From Actinomortierella ambigua (Eukaryota > Mortierellomycota > Mortierellomycetes > Mortierellales > Mortierellaceae), in assembly GCA_016098155.1 (NCBI GenBank), contig JAAAJB010000035.1:1-64000 (forward strand): a DNA stretch of 64,000 nt. The letters are read 5' to 3'. Made by a program: the position numbers and the translations under genes. The notes below the pieces were generated by a model. That model searched no databases. It had not been told where the DNA came from and saw nothing but the letters and a program-made list of their open reading frames with translations. Positions 23,179-33,930 of this stretch are shown piece by piece. Positions within the stretch are counted from its first letter, which is position 1; each line of letters opens with the position of its first letter.

Positions 23179-23184
23179 TTTAAA
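23164..23184 (+). promoter_or_regulatory. Core promoter of protease copy 1 (GACCAGTTCGTG plus TTTAAA box)
   Basis: GACCAGTTCGTGCC is followed closely by TTTAAA at 23179-23184, 70 bp before the mini-exon ATG. The same motif pair precedes all five array genes. Confidence 0.6.
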
Positions 23185-23248
23185 AAGGGACAACGCCTTT
23201 CCCAGCACTCCTCATCCACCACTCACCTACTCAAAAACACGCCCGAAG

Positions 23249-24380
23249 ATGCCCTCGACTGGACTCTCGTAGGTCTGCGTGACACGATTATTTTACGAGC
23301 GGCATTGCACCGTTTCTCATATCACGGCCTGATTTATTCTTTTCTTGTATCATCCCTCCCTCGTTAAGCATGAGACACCTACCATTGATTCTTGCAGTGG
23401 TAGTGCATGCTGCATTTGCCGATACTGGGAGTGTACCCTTGACGAGCCACGGCGGTACAGCATGGTATCTTTCACTATCCGTGGGCACTCCACCAAACAC
23501 TTTCACTGCCCTTGTCAGTACTGGCATATCGGACCTAATCCTTCCAGGCCAGGACTGTCACAACTGTGATGGGCATACATTGTTTGATACAGGTAGCTCG
23601 TCGACATCGCAGGATCTCGGTCTAACATTTAACACTACGTCAGGAAGTGGCAACGTGTTCACGGACACCATCTCAATTGGCGGGATAACTGCTACCGAGC
23701 AGGCCATGGGAGTCGCGACGCAATACAGCAAGAATATGACGCGCGATCAGTCTCCTGCCGATGGGCTCCTAGGCTTGGGGTTCAAGTCGCTTGATTCTTT
23801 TGGACAATCGCCGCTGATGCGCACACTAATAGCACAGGGGCAGCTGAGTGAACCAGTGTTCTCGTTGAAACTGGTATCAGGGGGCTCCGAGCTTTTCCTA
23901 GGCGGCAAGAATGGCGACCTGTACACCGGCGAGATTACATACTCACAGGTCACTGAAGAAAACTCTTGGACTGTGATGCTGGACTCGATTAACATCAACA
24001 AAAATCCGGCTATTTTCAACCATAAAGCCACCATCGATTCTGGATCTTCTCTGATAATTCTATCCCCTAGTGACGCCAAGGAGTTTTTCAACAACATCCC
24101 GGGATCACGAGCCTCATCCGTAGCAGGGGATGGCTACTACGCGTATCCCTGCAACTCTACCACTGTCGTGTCGTTGACCTTTGGCGGCAAATCTTTCGAT
24201 ATCGCGCCCGACAAGTTTAACATGGGATCGGAGGAGAAGGGCAGCAGCTTCTGTATCGCAGGCATCGTCGGGAAGGAGAGTGGTTTGCAGTCTATTGTTG
24301 TCGGCTCGAACTTTCTGACGAACGTGTACACAATCTTTGACATTGGCAACAAGCGAGTCGGGTTTGCTTCACTTGCTTAA
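23249..24380 (+). CDS. A1-family aspartic protease homologue, copy 1; catalytically dead (first Asp is Ser)
   Basis: Exon 2 (23369-24380) encodes a 336-residue protein from its own ATG (23370) with a signal peptide (MRHLPLILAVVVHAAFA). A conserved 20-nt mini-exon (23249-23268, beginning ATG, donor GTAGGT) splices in frame onto the C before that ATG and would add seven residues. The pepsin fold is clear: SVGTPP, the C-terminal-lobe IDSGSS, FFNNIPG, and the closing VYTIFDIGNKRVGFA. The first active-site motif reads VSTGISDL instead of VDTGSSDL, so the nucleophilic-water Asp is Ser (AGT codon). The flap segment is also degenerate, with no Y/F-G-D. The frame is intact, which suggests a maintained pseudoprotease. 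No prodomain lies between the signal peptide and the mature fold. First of five tandem paralogues. Confidence 0.9.
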
Positions 24381-25644
24381 AGCCATTTTTTTTCTTCTGA
24401 ATAACTATATCTGTGCGTCTTGCCAAGGATAACGATAATGTTATTTTTTTTCCTGTGGCCATGTGTATTCATTTCCTTCCTTCCACTACACAAATTGCAC
24501 TCTCCACACTCAACTGGCTTGGGTGCCACTCAAGCCCATGGGCCAACATAATACCAATCCCTATTTATCCAAATGTAACCAATGTCTTCACTAGAGCCCC
24601 GCCTGTCCATTAGTGACCAATAGAGATAAATGGATTGAAAAATTTCAACATACCAAGCGATTTGGGTGTGATTAGGTGAGGGGTAAGGATGGTGTAAAGC
24701 ATCGACTATAGAGGGGGAGAGTATGTGTGAGCACAGTCTCCGCGAAAGAGTGCGCGAGGGGTCTGAAGATTGGAAAGGGTTAAAATACGAAGAAGTCCTC
24801 GCCAAAGAGCACCGCTCTGGAGAACTAATTTTCAAGCTCATTTACATTGGCAGTATGGATGCCAACCTGCTTTATGGTGCTTGCTAGCTCTATCGTTCAA
24901 ACAGGGGCAGATCTATCTTGCAAGTACCGCTGGCAGGCGAGGTGTCACCATGTTTCGGCTAGTCGAAAATAGACAGCGAGGAGGTGGCTGGATCATGAGA
25001 AGAGTGTTTGCCTGGAATGAGGAGAGGATCAAGGGGTTTGCCAGAAGAAAGGGCCGATGGTGGGTTTCTCACTCTTAGCATGAGTCCATTCTTGGTTTGA
25101 CCTCTCTTTAATGTTTAGTGGAAGTCAGGGTCAATGACACCGGAAGCAGGAACATCAAGTATATGGTCAGGCATGGGAGGTGAAAGGGATGATTGATACG
25201 AGACTGGAGCCTCACCGTGCAGCAGATCCTTCGCAGAACCTTCACTGTCGTTGATAATGACTACATATGAGAGAGGAAAGAAACCCTTGGATATACACAC
25301 ACCTCCGCATACGTATGAGAGAGTTGCTTCGGCGATGCATGCTTCGTAGTCGGTCGCTCTTCTTTTTGTGAGCGAATGGTTTGATCTTCCAATAGTCCAT
25401 GGTCTTTCGTACGCATCCCAATCTATTACCTTCCAGGTCATGACATTTTTTTGTCTTATCTTTGTGGTCATGGTTATTCATGGTAACAGTCTTCTCTTGG
25501 TGTTCGTGTTTATCTATGGTAATTGTCATCTCCTGGTGCTCACATTTATCCATGGTCACTCCTCGCTTCCTGTGTTCTATGCCTTGTTTCCCTCCATCCG
25601 TCTCTCCTGGAATTTTCTTCATCACACCCCTTTCCTCGACCTCT
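24381..25644. repeat. Array intergenic unit 1 (copy 1 to copy 2)
   Basis: Holds the 3' flank shared by the array (TTGCCAATGA-like, CTTCCTTCCACTACACAA, CACTCGATTGGCTT) and the block beginning at about 25062 (CTTAGCATGAGTCCATTCTTGG), which is repeated at about 29571 and, more diverged, at about 32120. These shared flanks show that the genes were duplicated as whole units. Confidence 0.75.
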
Positions 25645-25679
25645 GAACCAGTTCGTGCACCATTCGCTTCATATTTAAA
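25645..25679 (+). promoter_or_regulatory. Core promoter of protease copy 2
   Basis: GAACCAGTTCGTGCACCA is followed by TTTAAA at 25674-25679, 101 bp before the mini-exon ATG. It shares the motif pair with the other array genes. Confidence 0.6.
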
Positions 25680-25774
25680 AGGAGCCTGCAAGTCCCTACA
25701 GATTCTTTCAACCACACACCCACACACCCACACACCAGCCAACCCAACCACCGACACATACAACATACATATCC

Positions 25775-26930
25775 ATGATATCGACCGGACTCTCGTAAGC
25801 CTGCTATACAAAGATATCGTGATTTTGCTCAACCGGTTTTAAATAATATACAAAATTTCTAACACTATTTATCCATTCTCCTCACATTTCCCCCCTCTTC
25901 AAGCATGAGGCGCCTATCATTGATTCTTGTGGTGGCCGTACATGTTGCATGCGCAGGCACTGCGCAGATACCCTTGGAGAACCACGACGATACAACATGG
26001 TCTCTTTCACTATCTATTGGCACTCCACCAGTGTCTTTCAATGTGATTGTCGACACTGGAAGTTCTGATCTATTCATTCCAGGCGCGAACTGTTCCACCT
26101 GTGGCGGACACAAACTGTACTATCCCCAGAACTCGACATCGGCTGTCAACCTAAATCGACAGTTTGGTATTGAGTTCGGCGACAATTCCAAAGTAGAGGG
26201 CATCGCATTCTCGGAGACTGTCACAATCGGCGATTTCGTAGTAAAGAACCAGACCATTGGAGTCGCGGCGCAATTCAGTGCGGATATGACGCCTGATAAA
26301 TTCCCCACCGATGGGCTCCTAGGCTTGGGTTTTGAGTCTTTCAGTACGCTTGATGCCTCGCCTGTATTCCAAACACTGATGGCACAGCGCCAGCTGGATG
26401 AGCCAGTGTTCTCGCTGAAGCTGGCCTCATACGAGTCTGAGCTTTTCCTAGGTGGCACGAATAGCGAGCTGTTTACTGGCGAGATTACGTACACACCTGT
26501 CGTTAACGCAAGCTTTTGGACAGTGATGCTGGATTCAATCGACGTCGACCAAGAATCGGTTATTCCCGCCCGTAAAGCCATCATCGATTCGGGAACCACT
26601 CTAATGGTTCTATCCCCGAGTGACGCCAAGGCGTTTTTCGGAAACATCACTGGAGCACGACCCTCAACTGAAGCAGGAGAAGGATTCTACGCGTACCCCT
26701 GTAACTCTCCTCTTGTCGTGTCGTTGACCTTTAATGGCCGCTCTTTTGATATCGCACCCGACAAGCTTAACTTGGGATCAGAGGAGAAGGACAGAAGCTT
26801 CTGTATCGCAGGCATCGTCGGGCAGGAGAATGATTTGGACTCTGTTCTTGTGGGCGCGACCTTTATGACGAGCGTTTACACAGTTTTTGACATTGGCAAA
26901 AAACAGGTCGGCTTTGCTTCACTTGCTTAG
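25775..26930 (+). CDS. A1-family secreted aspartic protease, copy 2 (intact catalytic dyad)
   Basis: Exons 25775-25794 (20-nt mini-exon, donor GTAAGC) and 25904-26930. Exon 2 alone gives 341 residues from the ATG at 25905; the mini-exon adds seven in frame. A signal peptide is followed directly by the mature fold. Both catalytic motifs are present: VDTGSSDLFIPG and IDSGTTLMVLS. The flap reads FGDNS, so Phe stands where pepsin has the flap Tyr. A CxxC-type pair (NCSTCGGH) matches the first disulfide loop of A1 enzymes. The C-terminus (VYTVFDIGKKQVGFASLA) is complete, with no GPI or membrane tail, so secretion is expected. The role is presumably extracellular protein digestion or host or microbe interaction (inference). 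Confidence 0.93.
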
Positions 26931-27611
26931 AGCCATTCTTTTCTTTCGAGCAACTAAATTTGTGCATTCTTGCCAATGATGACAATGAAAGTGTTTCTTT
27001 ATGGCTGTGCGTATTCATTTCCTTCCTTCCACTACACAAGTTGCACTCTCCACACTCGATTGGCTTAGGTGGTACCCAATCCCATGGGCCAACATAATGA
27101 TGATCCCTATCCAACTGCAGCCAACGTGTCCACTGGTGACCCTTTGTCCATTGGTGGCTAATAGAGAGAAAATTGAGAGAAGTCGACACACCAAGCGCTT
27201 GGGCGCGATTGGATAGGGACTATGATATGGATGGCATAAAACATCGACTTTATAGGGAGAGTATGTGTGCACAGTCACCGCGGTGGAGTACGCTGGGGGC
27301 TTGCAGATTGGACAGGGTTATCATATGAAGGGATCCTCGCCAGAGAGCACCGTTCTGGAGAGTATATAGACTTTCAAGTCGAGGCTGCTTATTTGCCTGA
27401 TAGCCTTACTGTTCAAGCACGGGCAGATATATTTTTCTAATGCCGCTGGCAGACGAGGCGTCACCGTGATGGGGGTAGCGTTCTTTGTCTTCTCTTGGCC
27501 CTCACATTTGTTCAGAATCACTCCTCGTTTTCTGTTCTATGCCTTGTTTTCTCCGATCCGTCTCTCCTGAATTTTCTCCATCACACCCCCTTTCCAGTAC
27601 TGCCGACCTCT
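26931..27611. repeat. Array intergenic unit 2 (copy 2 to copy 3)
   Basis: Shares the common 3' flank with the other units but is about 550 bp shorter. It lacks the block found at about 25080-25480 and about 29570-29970, so the copy 2 to copy 3 spacing is about 1.96 kb instead of about 2.5 kb. Confidence 0.7.
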
Positions 27612-27646
27612 GAACCAGTTTGTGCACCACCGGATTCATATTTAAA
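27612..27646 (+). promoter_or_regulatory. Core promoter of protease copy 3
   Basis: GAACCAGTTTGTGCACCAC is followed by TTTAAA at 27641-27646, 97 bp before the mini-exon ATG. Confidence 0.6.
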
Positions 27647-27737
27647 GGAGTCTGCAAGTCCCTCCAGAGTCTTCAATCCGACACACCCACACACCTGCCC
27701 ACGCAACCTTAGACAAACCCAACATACACACGCATCC

Positions 27738-28888
27738 ATGCTCTCGACCGGACTCGCGTAAGCCCGCTCTTCAAAGCTATCGTAGTTATGCTCCAGTGGT
27801 AATATTTACAACATTTCTCACACTATTTATCAATTCTCCACACAATTCCTCCCTCTTCAAGCATGAAGCACCTATCATTGATTCTTGTGGTGGCGGTGCA
27901 TGTTGCATGCGCAGGCACTGCGAAGATACCCTTGGAGAGCCACAGCAATACAGCGTGGACTTTTTCACTATCCATTGGCTCTCCGCCAGAGCTCTTCAAT
28001 GTCATTGTCGACACTGGAAGTCCAGATCTATTCATTCCTGGCCCGGACTGTCCCACCTGTGCTGGGCACAAACCGTACTATCCCCAGAACTCGACATCAG
28101 CTGTCAAACTCGATCAACCGTTTGAGATTACATTTGACGATGATTCCAAAGTACAGGGCGCTGCATACTTGGAGACTGTCACGATCGGCGATTTCAAAGC
28201 GGAGAACCAGGCCATAGGAGTCGCGACGCAATACAGCACGACTATGGCACCCGACCAATTCCCTGCCGATGGACTATTAGGTTTGGCGTTCGAGTCTCTC
28301 AGTACGCTTAAGGCTTCGCCTCTAGTGAAGACACTGTTTTCACAAGGCCAGCTGGATGAGCAAGTGTTCTCGCTGAAGCTGGCCTCATACGACTCTGAGC
28401 TTTTCCTAGGTGGCGCGAATCGCGGCCTGTTCACTGGCGAGATTACGTACACACCTGTCGTTAACGCAACCTATTGGACAGTGACGCTGGATTCGATCGA
28501 CGTCAACCAAAAATCGGTTTTTTCTGACCGTAAAGCCATCATCGATTCGGGATCCTCTCTGATAGTTCTATCCCCGAGTGATGCCAAGGCGTTTTTCGGA
28601 AACATCCCTGGAGCACGACCCTCATCCGTGGCAGGAGAAGGATTCTACGCGTATCCCTGCAACTCTCCTCCCACCGTGTCGTTGACCTTTAACGGCCGCT
28701 CTTTTGATATTACACCCGACAACCTAAACTTGGGAGTAGAGTATGCTGGTGGCGACTACTGTGTCGCAGGTATCAGGGGGGGTAAGAGTGACGAAGAGGC
28801 TATTCTTGTCGGTGCGCCCTTTATGATGAGCGTATACACGGTCTTTGACTTTGGTAACGAGCAAGTCGGGTTTGCTTCTCTTGTTTAG
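27738..28888 (+). CDS. A1-family secreted aspartic protease, copy 3 (catalytic dyad present)
   Basis: Exons 27738-27757 (20-nt mini-exon) and 27862-28888; exon 2 encodes 341 residues from the ATG at 27863. Signal peptide, then VDTGSPDLFIPG and IDSGSSLIVLS, so both catalytic aspartates are present; Ser-Pro-Asp replaces the usual Ser-Ser-Asp after the first motif. The flap region is ITFDDDSKVQG: the Gly of the FGD/YGT motif is Asp, which could alter flap movement. It is closest to copy 4 over the flap (KVQGAAYLETV against KVQGVAYLETV). The C-terminus is intact and there is no recognisable propeptide. Confidence 0.92.
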
Positions 28889-30148
28889 AGCCATTCTTTC
28901 TTCTGAATAACTAAATTTGGGCATCTTGCCAATGACGACAATGATGGTCTTTCTTCATGGCCGTGTGCATTCGTTTCCTTCCTTCCACTACACAAGTTGC
29001 ACTCTCCACACTCGATTGGCTTGAGTGGCACTCCATCTCATGGGACAACATATTGGTGATCTCTCCAACTGTATCTAACGTCTCCACTGGAGCCCCATTT
29101 GTCTATTGGTGGCCAATAGAGAGGAATGCGTTGAGAAATTTGGGTGTGATTTGGTGAGGGGTAAGGATGGCACAAATATCGACTACAAAGGGGAGAATAT
29201 GTGAGTACAGTCGCCATGATGGAATGTGCTTGAGGCTTGAAGTTTGAACAGTGTAAACATATGAAGGGGTCCTCGCCAAAGAATACCGTTCTAGATAGCC
29301 AACTCTCAAATCGAATCTGCTCATTTGCATTGGCGGCATGTATACCAACCTGCTTAAAGATGTTTGGCAAATTTGCGAATACCGCTGGCAGACGATGTGT
29401 CACCTTGATGGGGTTAGTTGGAAGAAGAGATGAAGGAGGTGGCTGGGTCGTGAGGAAAGTGGTGCCTGGAATGATGAGAGAATCAAGGGGTTTGCTAGAA
29501 GGAGGGGCGAACGGTGGGTCTCTCACCCTTAGTATGAGTCTATTAAAAAAAAAAAAAAAAAAAAAAAAAACTTAGTATGAGTCTATTCTTGGTTTGACCT
29601 CTCTTTAATGTTCAGTGCAAGTCAAGCACATTGACACTGGGAGCAGAGTCATGAAGTGTATGCAAAGGCATGAGAAGTGAAAGGGATAGCAGATAATGGA
29701 CCAGGGGGCCCACCGTTCGGGTGTGACGCTAGTGAGGATACATCAGAAATGAGCGACAAATCCTTCGTATAACCATCGCTGTCGCTGTTGATAAGTACAT
29801 AGGAGAGTAGAGAGAACCCCTTGGATATATACGCACTTCCGCATACGTATGAGAGAGTGCCTTAATGATGTATGCTTCGTAGTTGATCGCTCTTATTCTG
29901 TAAGCGAATGGTTTGATCTTCCAATGATCCATGGTCTTTGGTACGCATCCTCTTCTACCTTCCAGGTAATGGCGTTTTTTTCTTGTTGTCCTTTCTTTGT
30001 GCTCATGGTTATCCATGGCAACTGTCTTCTCCTGGTGCTCAAATTTATCCATGCACTCCTCGCTCTCTGTGTTCTAAGCCCTGTGTCCTTCCTTCCGTCT
30101 CTCCTCCATCACACCCCCTTTCCAGTACTGCCCCTTTCCTCGACCTCT
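28889..30148. repeat. Array intergenic unit 3 (copy 3 to copy 4) with poly(A) insertion
   Basis: Carries the common 3' flank, then the block shared with unit 1. The block is interrupted at 29545-29570 by an A26 tract lying between two perfect 17-bp copies of the same sequence (see the separate mobile-element entry). Confidence 0.75.
29528..29587 (+). mobile_element. Bare poly(A) insertion with 17-bp target-site duplication
   Basis: CTTAGTATGAGTCTATT occurs at 29528-29544 and again, identically, at 29571-29587, separated only by 26 A. The paralogous sites at about 25070 and about 32120 have a single copy and no A tract, so they act as empty sites. This is the signature of target-primed reverse transcription by a LINE-type machinery that copied nothing but a poly(A) tail. 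An assembly artefact is possible but would not easily create a perfect duplication. Confidence 0.8.
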
Positions 30149-30183
30149 GAACCAGTTTGCGCACCACCGAATTCATATTTAAA
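30149..30183 (+). promoter_or_regulatory. Core promoter of protease copy 4
   Basis: GAACCAGTTTGCGCACCAC is followed by TTTAAA at 30178-30183, 96 bp before the mini-exon ATG. Confidence 0.6.
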
Positions 30184-30273
30184 GGAGTCTAAAAGTCCCC
30201 CCAGAGTCTTCAATCCGACACACCCACACACCTGCCCACGCAACCATAGACAAACACAGCATACACACCATCC

Positions 30274-31424
30274 ATGCTCTCGGCCGGACTCGCGTAAGCC
30301 TGCTCTTCAAAGATATCGTAGTTTTGCTCCAGTGGGAACATTTACAACATTTCTCACACTATTTATCAATTCTCCTCACATTTCCTCTCTCTCCAAGCAT
30401 GAGGCACCTACCATTGATTCTTGTGGTGGCAGTACACGTTGCATGCGCAGGCACTGCACAGATTCCCTTGGTGAGCCACGACGATACAACATGGTCTCTT
30501 TCGCTATCCATTGGCACTCCAACACCAATGCCTTTCACCGTCATTGTCGACACTGGAACTTCGGATCTATTCATTCCAGGCCCGGACTGTCCCACCTGTG
30601 CTGGGCACAAAACGTATGATCCTAAGAACTCGAAAACGGCGGTCAAACTCAATCGACAGTTTGAAATTGAATTTGACGAAAATTCCAAAGTACAGGGCGT
30701 TGCATACTTGGAGACTGTCACGATCGGCGAGTTCAAAGCAGAGAACCAGACCATTGGAGTCGCGACGCAATACAGCACGAATATGGGGCCTGATCAATTC
30801 CCTGCCGATGGGCTCTTAGGCTTGGCGTTCGAGTCTGTCAGTGCGCTTGCGGTTTCGCCTCTAGTGCAGACACTGGTAGCACAGGGCCAGCTGGATGAGC
30901 CAGTGTTCTCGCTGAAGCTGGCATCACACGGCTCCGAGCTTTTCCTAGGTGGCAAGAATGGCGAGCTGTTTACTGGTGAGATTACGTACACACCTGTCAC
31001 CCAAGAGGGCTTTTGGACAGTGGCGCTGGACTCGATTAACGTCAACCAAGAATCAGTTGTTTCCGACCGTAAAGCCATCATCGATTCCGGAACCACTCTG
31101 ACAATTATATCCCCGAGCGAAGCCGAGAAGCTTTTCAGCATGATTCCGGGAGCTCGATCCTCATCCGTAGGAAATGGCTTCTACACGTATCCCTGCGACT
31201 CCTCTCCTGCCGTTTCGTTGACCTTCAGAGGCCGTTCTTTTAACATCGCACTCGACAAGTTTAACTTGGGAGCAGAGTCGGAAGGTAGTAGTGACTGTAT
31301 CGCAGGGATCGCCGGGCAGGATCTTGGTGTGGACCATATCATTGTCGGGGCGACCTTTCTGACGAACGTGTACACAGTCTTTGACGTTGACAAAAAACAG
31401 GTCGGGTTTGCTTCACTTGCTTAG
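30274..31424 (+). CDS. A1-family secreted aspartic protease, copy 4 (catalytic dyad present)
   Basis: Exons 30274-30293 (20-nt mini-exon) and 30398-31424; exon 2 encodes 341 residues from the ATG at 30399. Signal peptide (MRHLPLILVVAVHVACA), then VDTGTSDLFIPG and IDSGTTLTIIS, so both aspartates are kept. An extra residue or two sits in the GTPTPMPF loop compared with copies 2 and 3. The flap reads IEFDENSKVQG, lacking the Gly-Asp/Thr of typical flaps. It ends VYTVFDVDKKQVGFASLA. Upstream in the same frame an ATG at 30324 would extend the ORF through the intron; that is read-through, not coding. It lies one unit after the poly(A) insertion, about 2.5 kb from copies 3 and 5. Confidence 0.92.
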
Positions 31425-32670
31425 AGCCATTCTTTTTTCTTTTGAATAAATAAGTTTGTGCACTCTTGCCAATGATGACGATGACAGCTGTCTCTTTATG
31501 GCCGCGCGCATTGATTTCCTTCTTTCCACTGCACAATTTGCACACTCCACATTATGATTGGCTTGGGTAGCACTCAATCTCATGGGGCAACACATTGGTG
31601 ATCTCTCCAACTGTAACTAACGTCTCCACTGGGGTCCTAATTGTCCATTAGTGGCCAATAGAGATGCATGAATGGAGAAATGTCGACACACCAAGCGTTT
31701 GGGCGTGATTGGATAGGGGCTATGCTATGGATGACATAAAACATCGACTCTAAAGGAAAGAGTATGTGAGCACAGTCGCCACGATGTATTGTGCTAGGAG
31801 GCTTGAAGTTTGAACAGGGTTAACATATGTAGGAATTCTCGCCAAAGAGCACCGTTCTGGAGAACCAACGCACAAGTCGAGGCTGCTCATTTGCGTTGGT
31901 AGCATGGATGCCAAACTGCTATTGATGCTTGACAGCTCTGTCGTTCTAATTTGCAAGTACATACCGCTGGCAGACGATGTGTCACCCTAATGGGGTTAGT
32001 CGGAAGAAGAAAGATGAGACAGAAACAAGGAGGTGGCTGGGTCGTGAGGAAGGTACTTCCTGGAATGATGAGAGAATCAAGGGGTTTGCCAGAAGAAAGG
32101 GTCAATGGTGGATCCTTCGCTCTTTGCATGTGCCTATTCTTGGTTTGACCCCTCTTCAGTGTTTAAGGCAAGTCAAGCACAATGGCATTGGGAGAAGGAA
32201 CATCAAGTAGATGGTAGGGCACGAGAAGTGAAAGGAATAGCAGATACGAGGCTGAGAGCCCCATGGATGTCGGTACTCACATATGGGTGGATGTGGTGGT
32301 GAGTGAGAACATATCAGAAATGAGCAACTGATCCCTTGTGGAACCTTCGCTGTCACTGTTGACGGCTATGTAGAAGATCAGAGATAACAACTTGGATACA
32401 CACGCACTTCCGCATACGTATTAGAGTTTTGTTGGCGGTGAATGCTTCGTAGTCGGTCGTTCTTCTTTCTACAAGCGCATGGCTTGATCTTCCAATGATC
32501 CATAATCTTTGGTACACATCATTATCTGCCTTCCAGGTCATGGCGTTTTTTTTTCTTCTCTTTGTGCTCATAAATATTCAGGGTAACTCCTCGTATCCTG
32601 TGTTATGTCTTGTTTCCTTCCATCCGTCTCTCCTTGATTTTTCTTCATTGCACCCCCTTTCCTGACCTCC
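31425..32670. repeat. Array intergenic unit 4 (copy 4 to copy 5)
   Basis: Contains the common 3' flank, a block like those at about 25080 and about 29590 (here from about 32120, more diverged), and the CGCATACGTAT...GAATGCTTCGTAGTCGGTCG segment also found near 25310 and 29840. Confidence 0.7.
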
Positions 32671-32705
32671 GAACTAGTTTGCGCACCTTTTGATCCACAT
32701 TTAAA
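32671..32705 (+). promoter_or_regulatory. Core promoter of protease copy 5
   Basis: GAACTAGTTTGCGCACC is followed by TTTAAA at 32700-32705, 89 bp before the mini-exon ATG. Confidence 0.55.
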
Positions 32706-32788
32706 AGATGTCCGCACGTCTCTCCAGATTCTTTCGTTGACATACCCACAAACCAAATCTTAGACATACACAACACACACGCACATCC

Positions 32789-33930
32789 ATGCTCTCGACC
32801 AGACTCTCGTAAGTCTGCTCCACAAAGATACCCTAATTTTACTCTAGTGTAATTTGCAACTTTTCTCACACTATCGATCTTTCCTCCTCATATTTCCTCC
32901 CACTCCAAGCATGAGGCACCTACCTTTGATTCTTGTGGTGGCGGTGCATGTTGCATGTGCAGGCACGGGCATACCCTTGGTGAGCCACAAGAACGAAGCG
33001 TGGTCTCTTTCACTATCTGTTGGCGATCCACTAGTGACGTTCACCGTCCTTGTCAGTACTGGCAGTTCAGATCTATTCCTTCCAGGCTCGGCCTGTTCCA
33101 CCTGTGATAGGCGCAGACGGTATGATTCCTCGCACTCGTCAGCGTCGGTGGATCTTGGTAGAACGTTTGAAATGTCATTCGGCGATGGGTCCAAAGTAGA
33201 GGGCGATTGTTTCGAGGATACCGTCACGATCGGCGATTTAAAAGCAGAGAAACAGGCCATAGGAGTCGCGAGGCAATACAGCACGAATATGTCGCCCGAT
33301 CAATTCCCTGCCGATGGGCTCTTAGGCTTGGCGTTCGAGTCTCTCAGTACGCTTAAAGCTTCGCCTCTTGTGCAAACACTAGTTTCACAGGGCCAGCTGG
33401 ATGCATCAGTGTTCTCGCTGAAACTGGCATCAGATGACTCTGAGCTTTTCCTAGGCGGCACGAATGACGAGCTGTTTACTGGCGACATTACGTACACATC
33501 TGTCACTGAAGAGCGCTATTGGCAAGTGACGGTGGGGTCGATTGACGTCAACCAAGAATCGGTTCTCTCCAACCATGGAGCCATCATCGATTCAGGAACC
33601 TCTCGGATATCTCTATCCCCGAGTGACGCCGAGGTATTTTTCAGCAAGATCCCGGGAGCACGACCCTCATCGGAAGGAGATGGCCAATACGCGTATCCCT
33701 GTGACTCTCTCCCTACCGTGTCATTGACTTTTAACGGCCGTTCTTTCGAAATCGCGCCCGACAAATTTAAATCGAGGCTTGAGTCGGAAGACAGCAGCGA
33801 CTGTATCGCAGTTGTCGCAGGGGACGGCCGTGACGGGGAGCCTATTGTTATCGGCACGGCCTTTCTGATGAACGTTTACACAGTCTTTGACATTGACAAC
33901 ACGCAGGTCGGGTTTGCTTCACTTGCTTAG
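32789..33930 (+). CDS. A1-family aspartic protease homologue, copy 5; catalytically dead (first Asp is Ser)
   Basis: Exons 32789-32808 (mini-exon, donor GTAAGT) and 32910-33930; exon 2 encodes 339 residues from the ATG at 32911. Signal peptide, SVGDPLVTF (the family GTPP is GDPL here), then VSTGSSDLFLPG: the first catalytic Asp is Ser, with the same AGT codon as in copy 1. The second motif, IDSGTSRISLS, is kept. The flap region (MSFGDGSKVEG) is the best preserved of the array, so the loss is specific to the catalytic residue rather than general decay. The ORF is full-length with an intact C-terminus. Likely a secreted pseudoprotease acting as inhibitor decoy or binder (inference). Confidence 0.9.

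Noticed and set aside
30324..30398. Upstream ATG extension of protease copy 4
   Set aside because: It reads through the leader intron; the equivalent stretch is not open in most other copies and the signal peptide starts at 30399.
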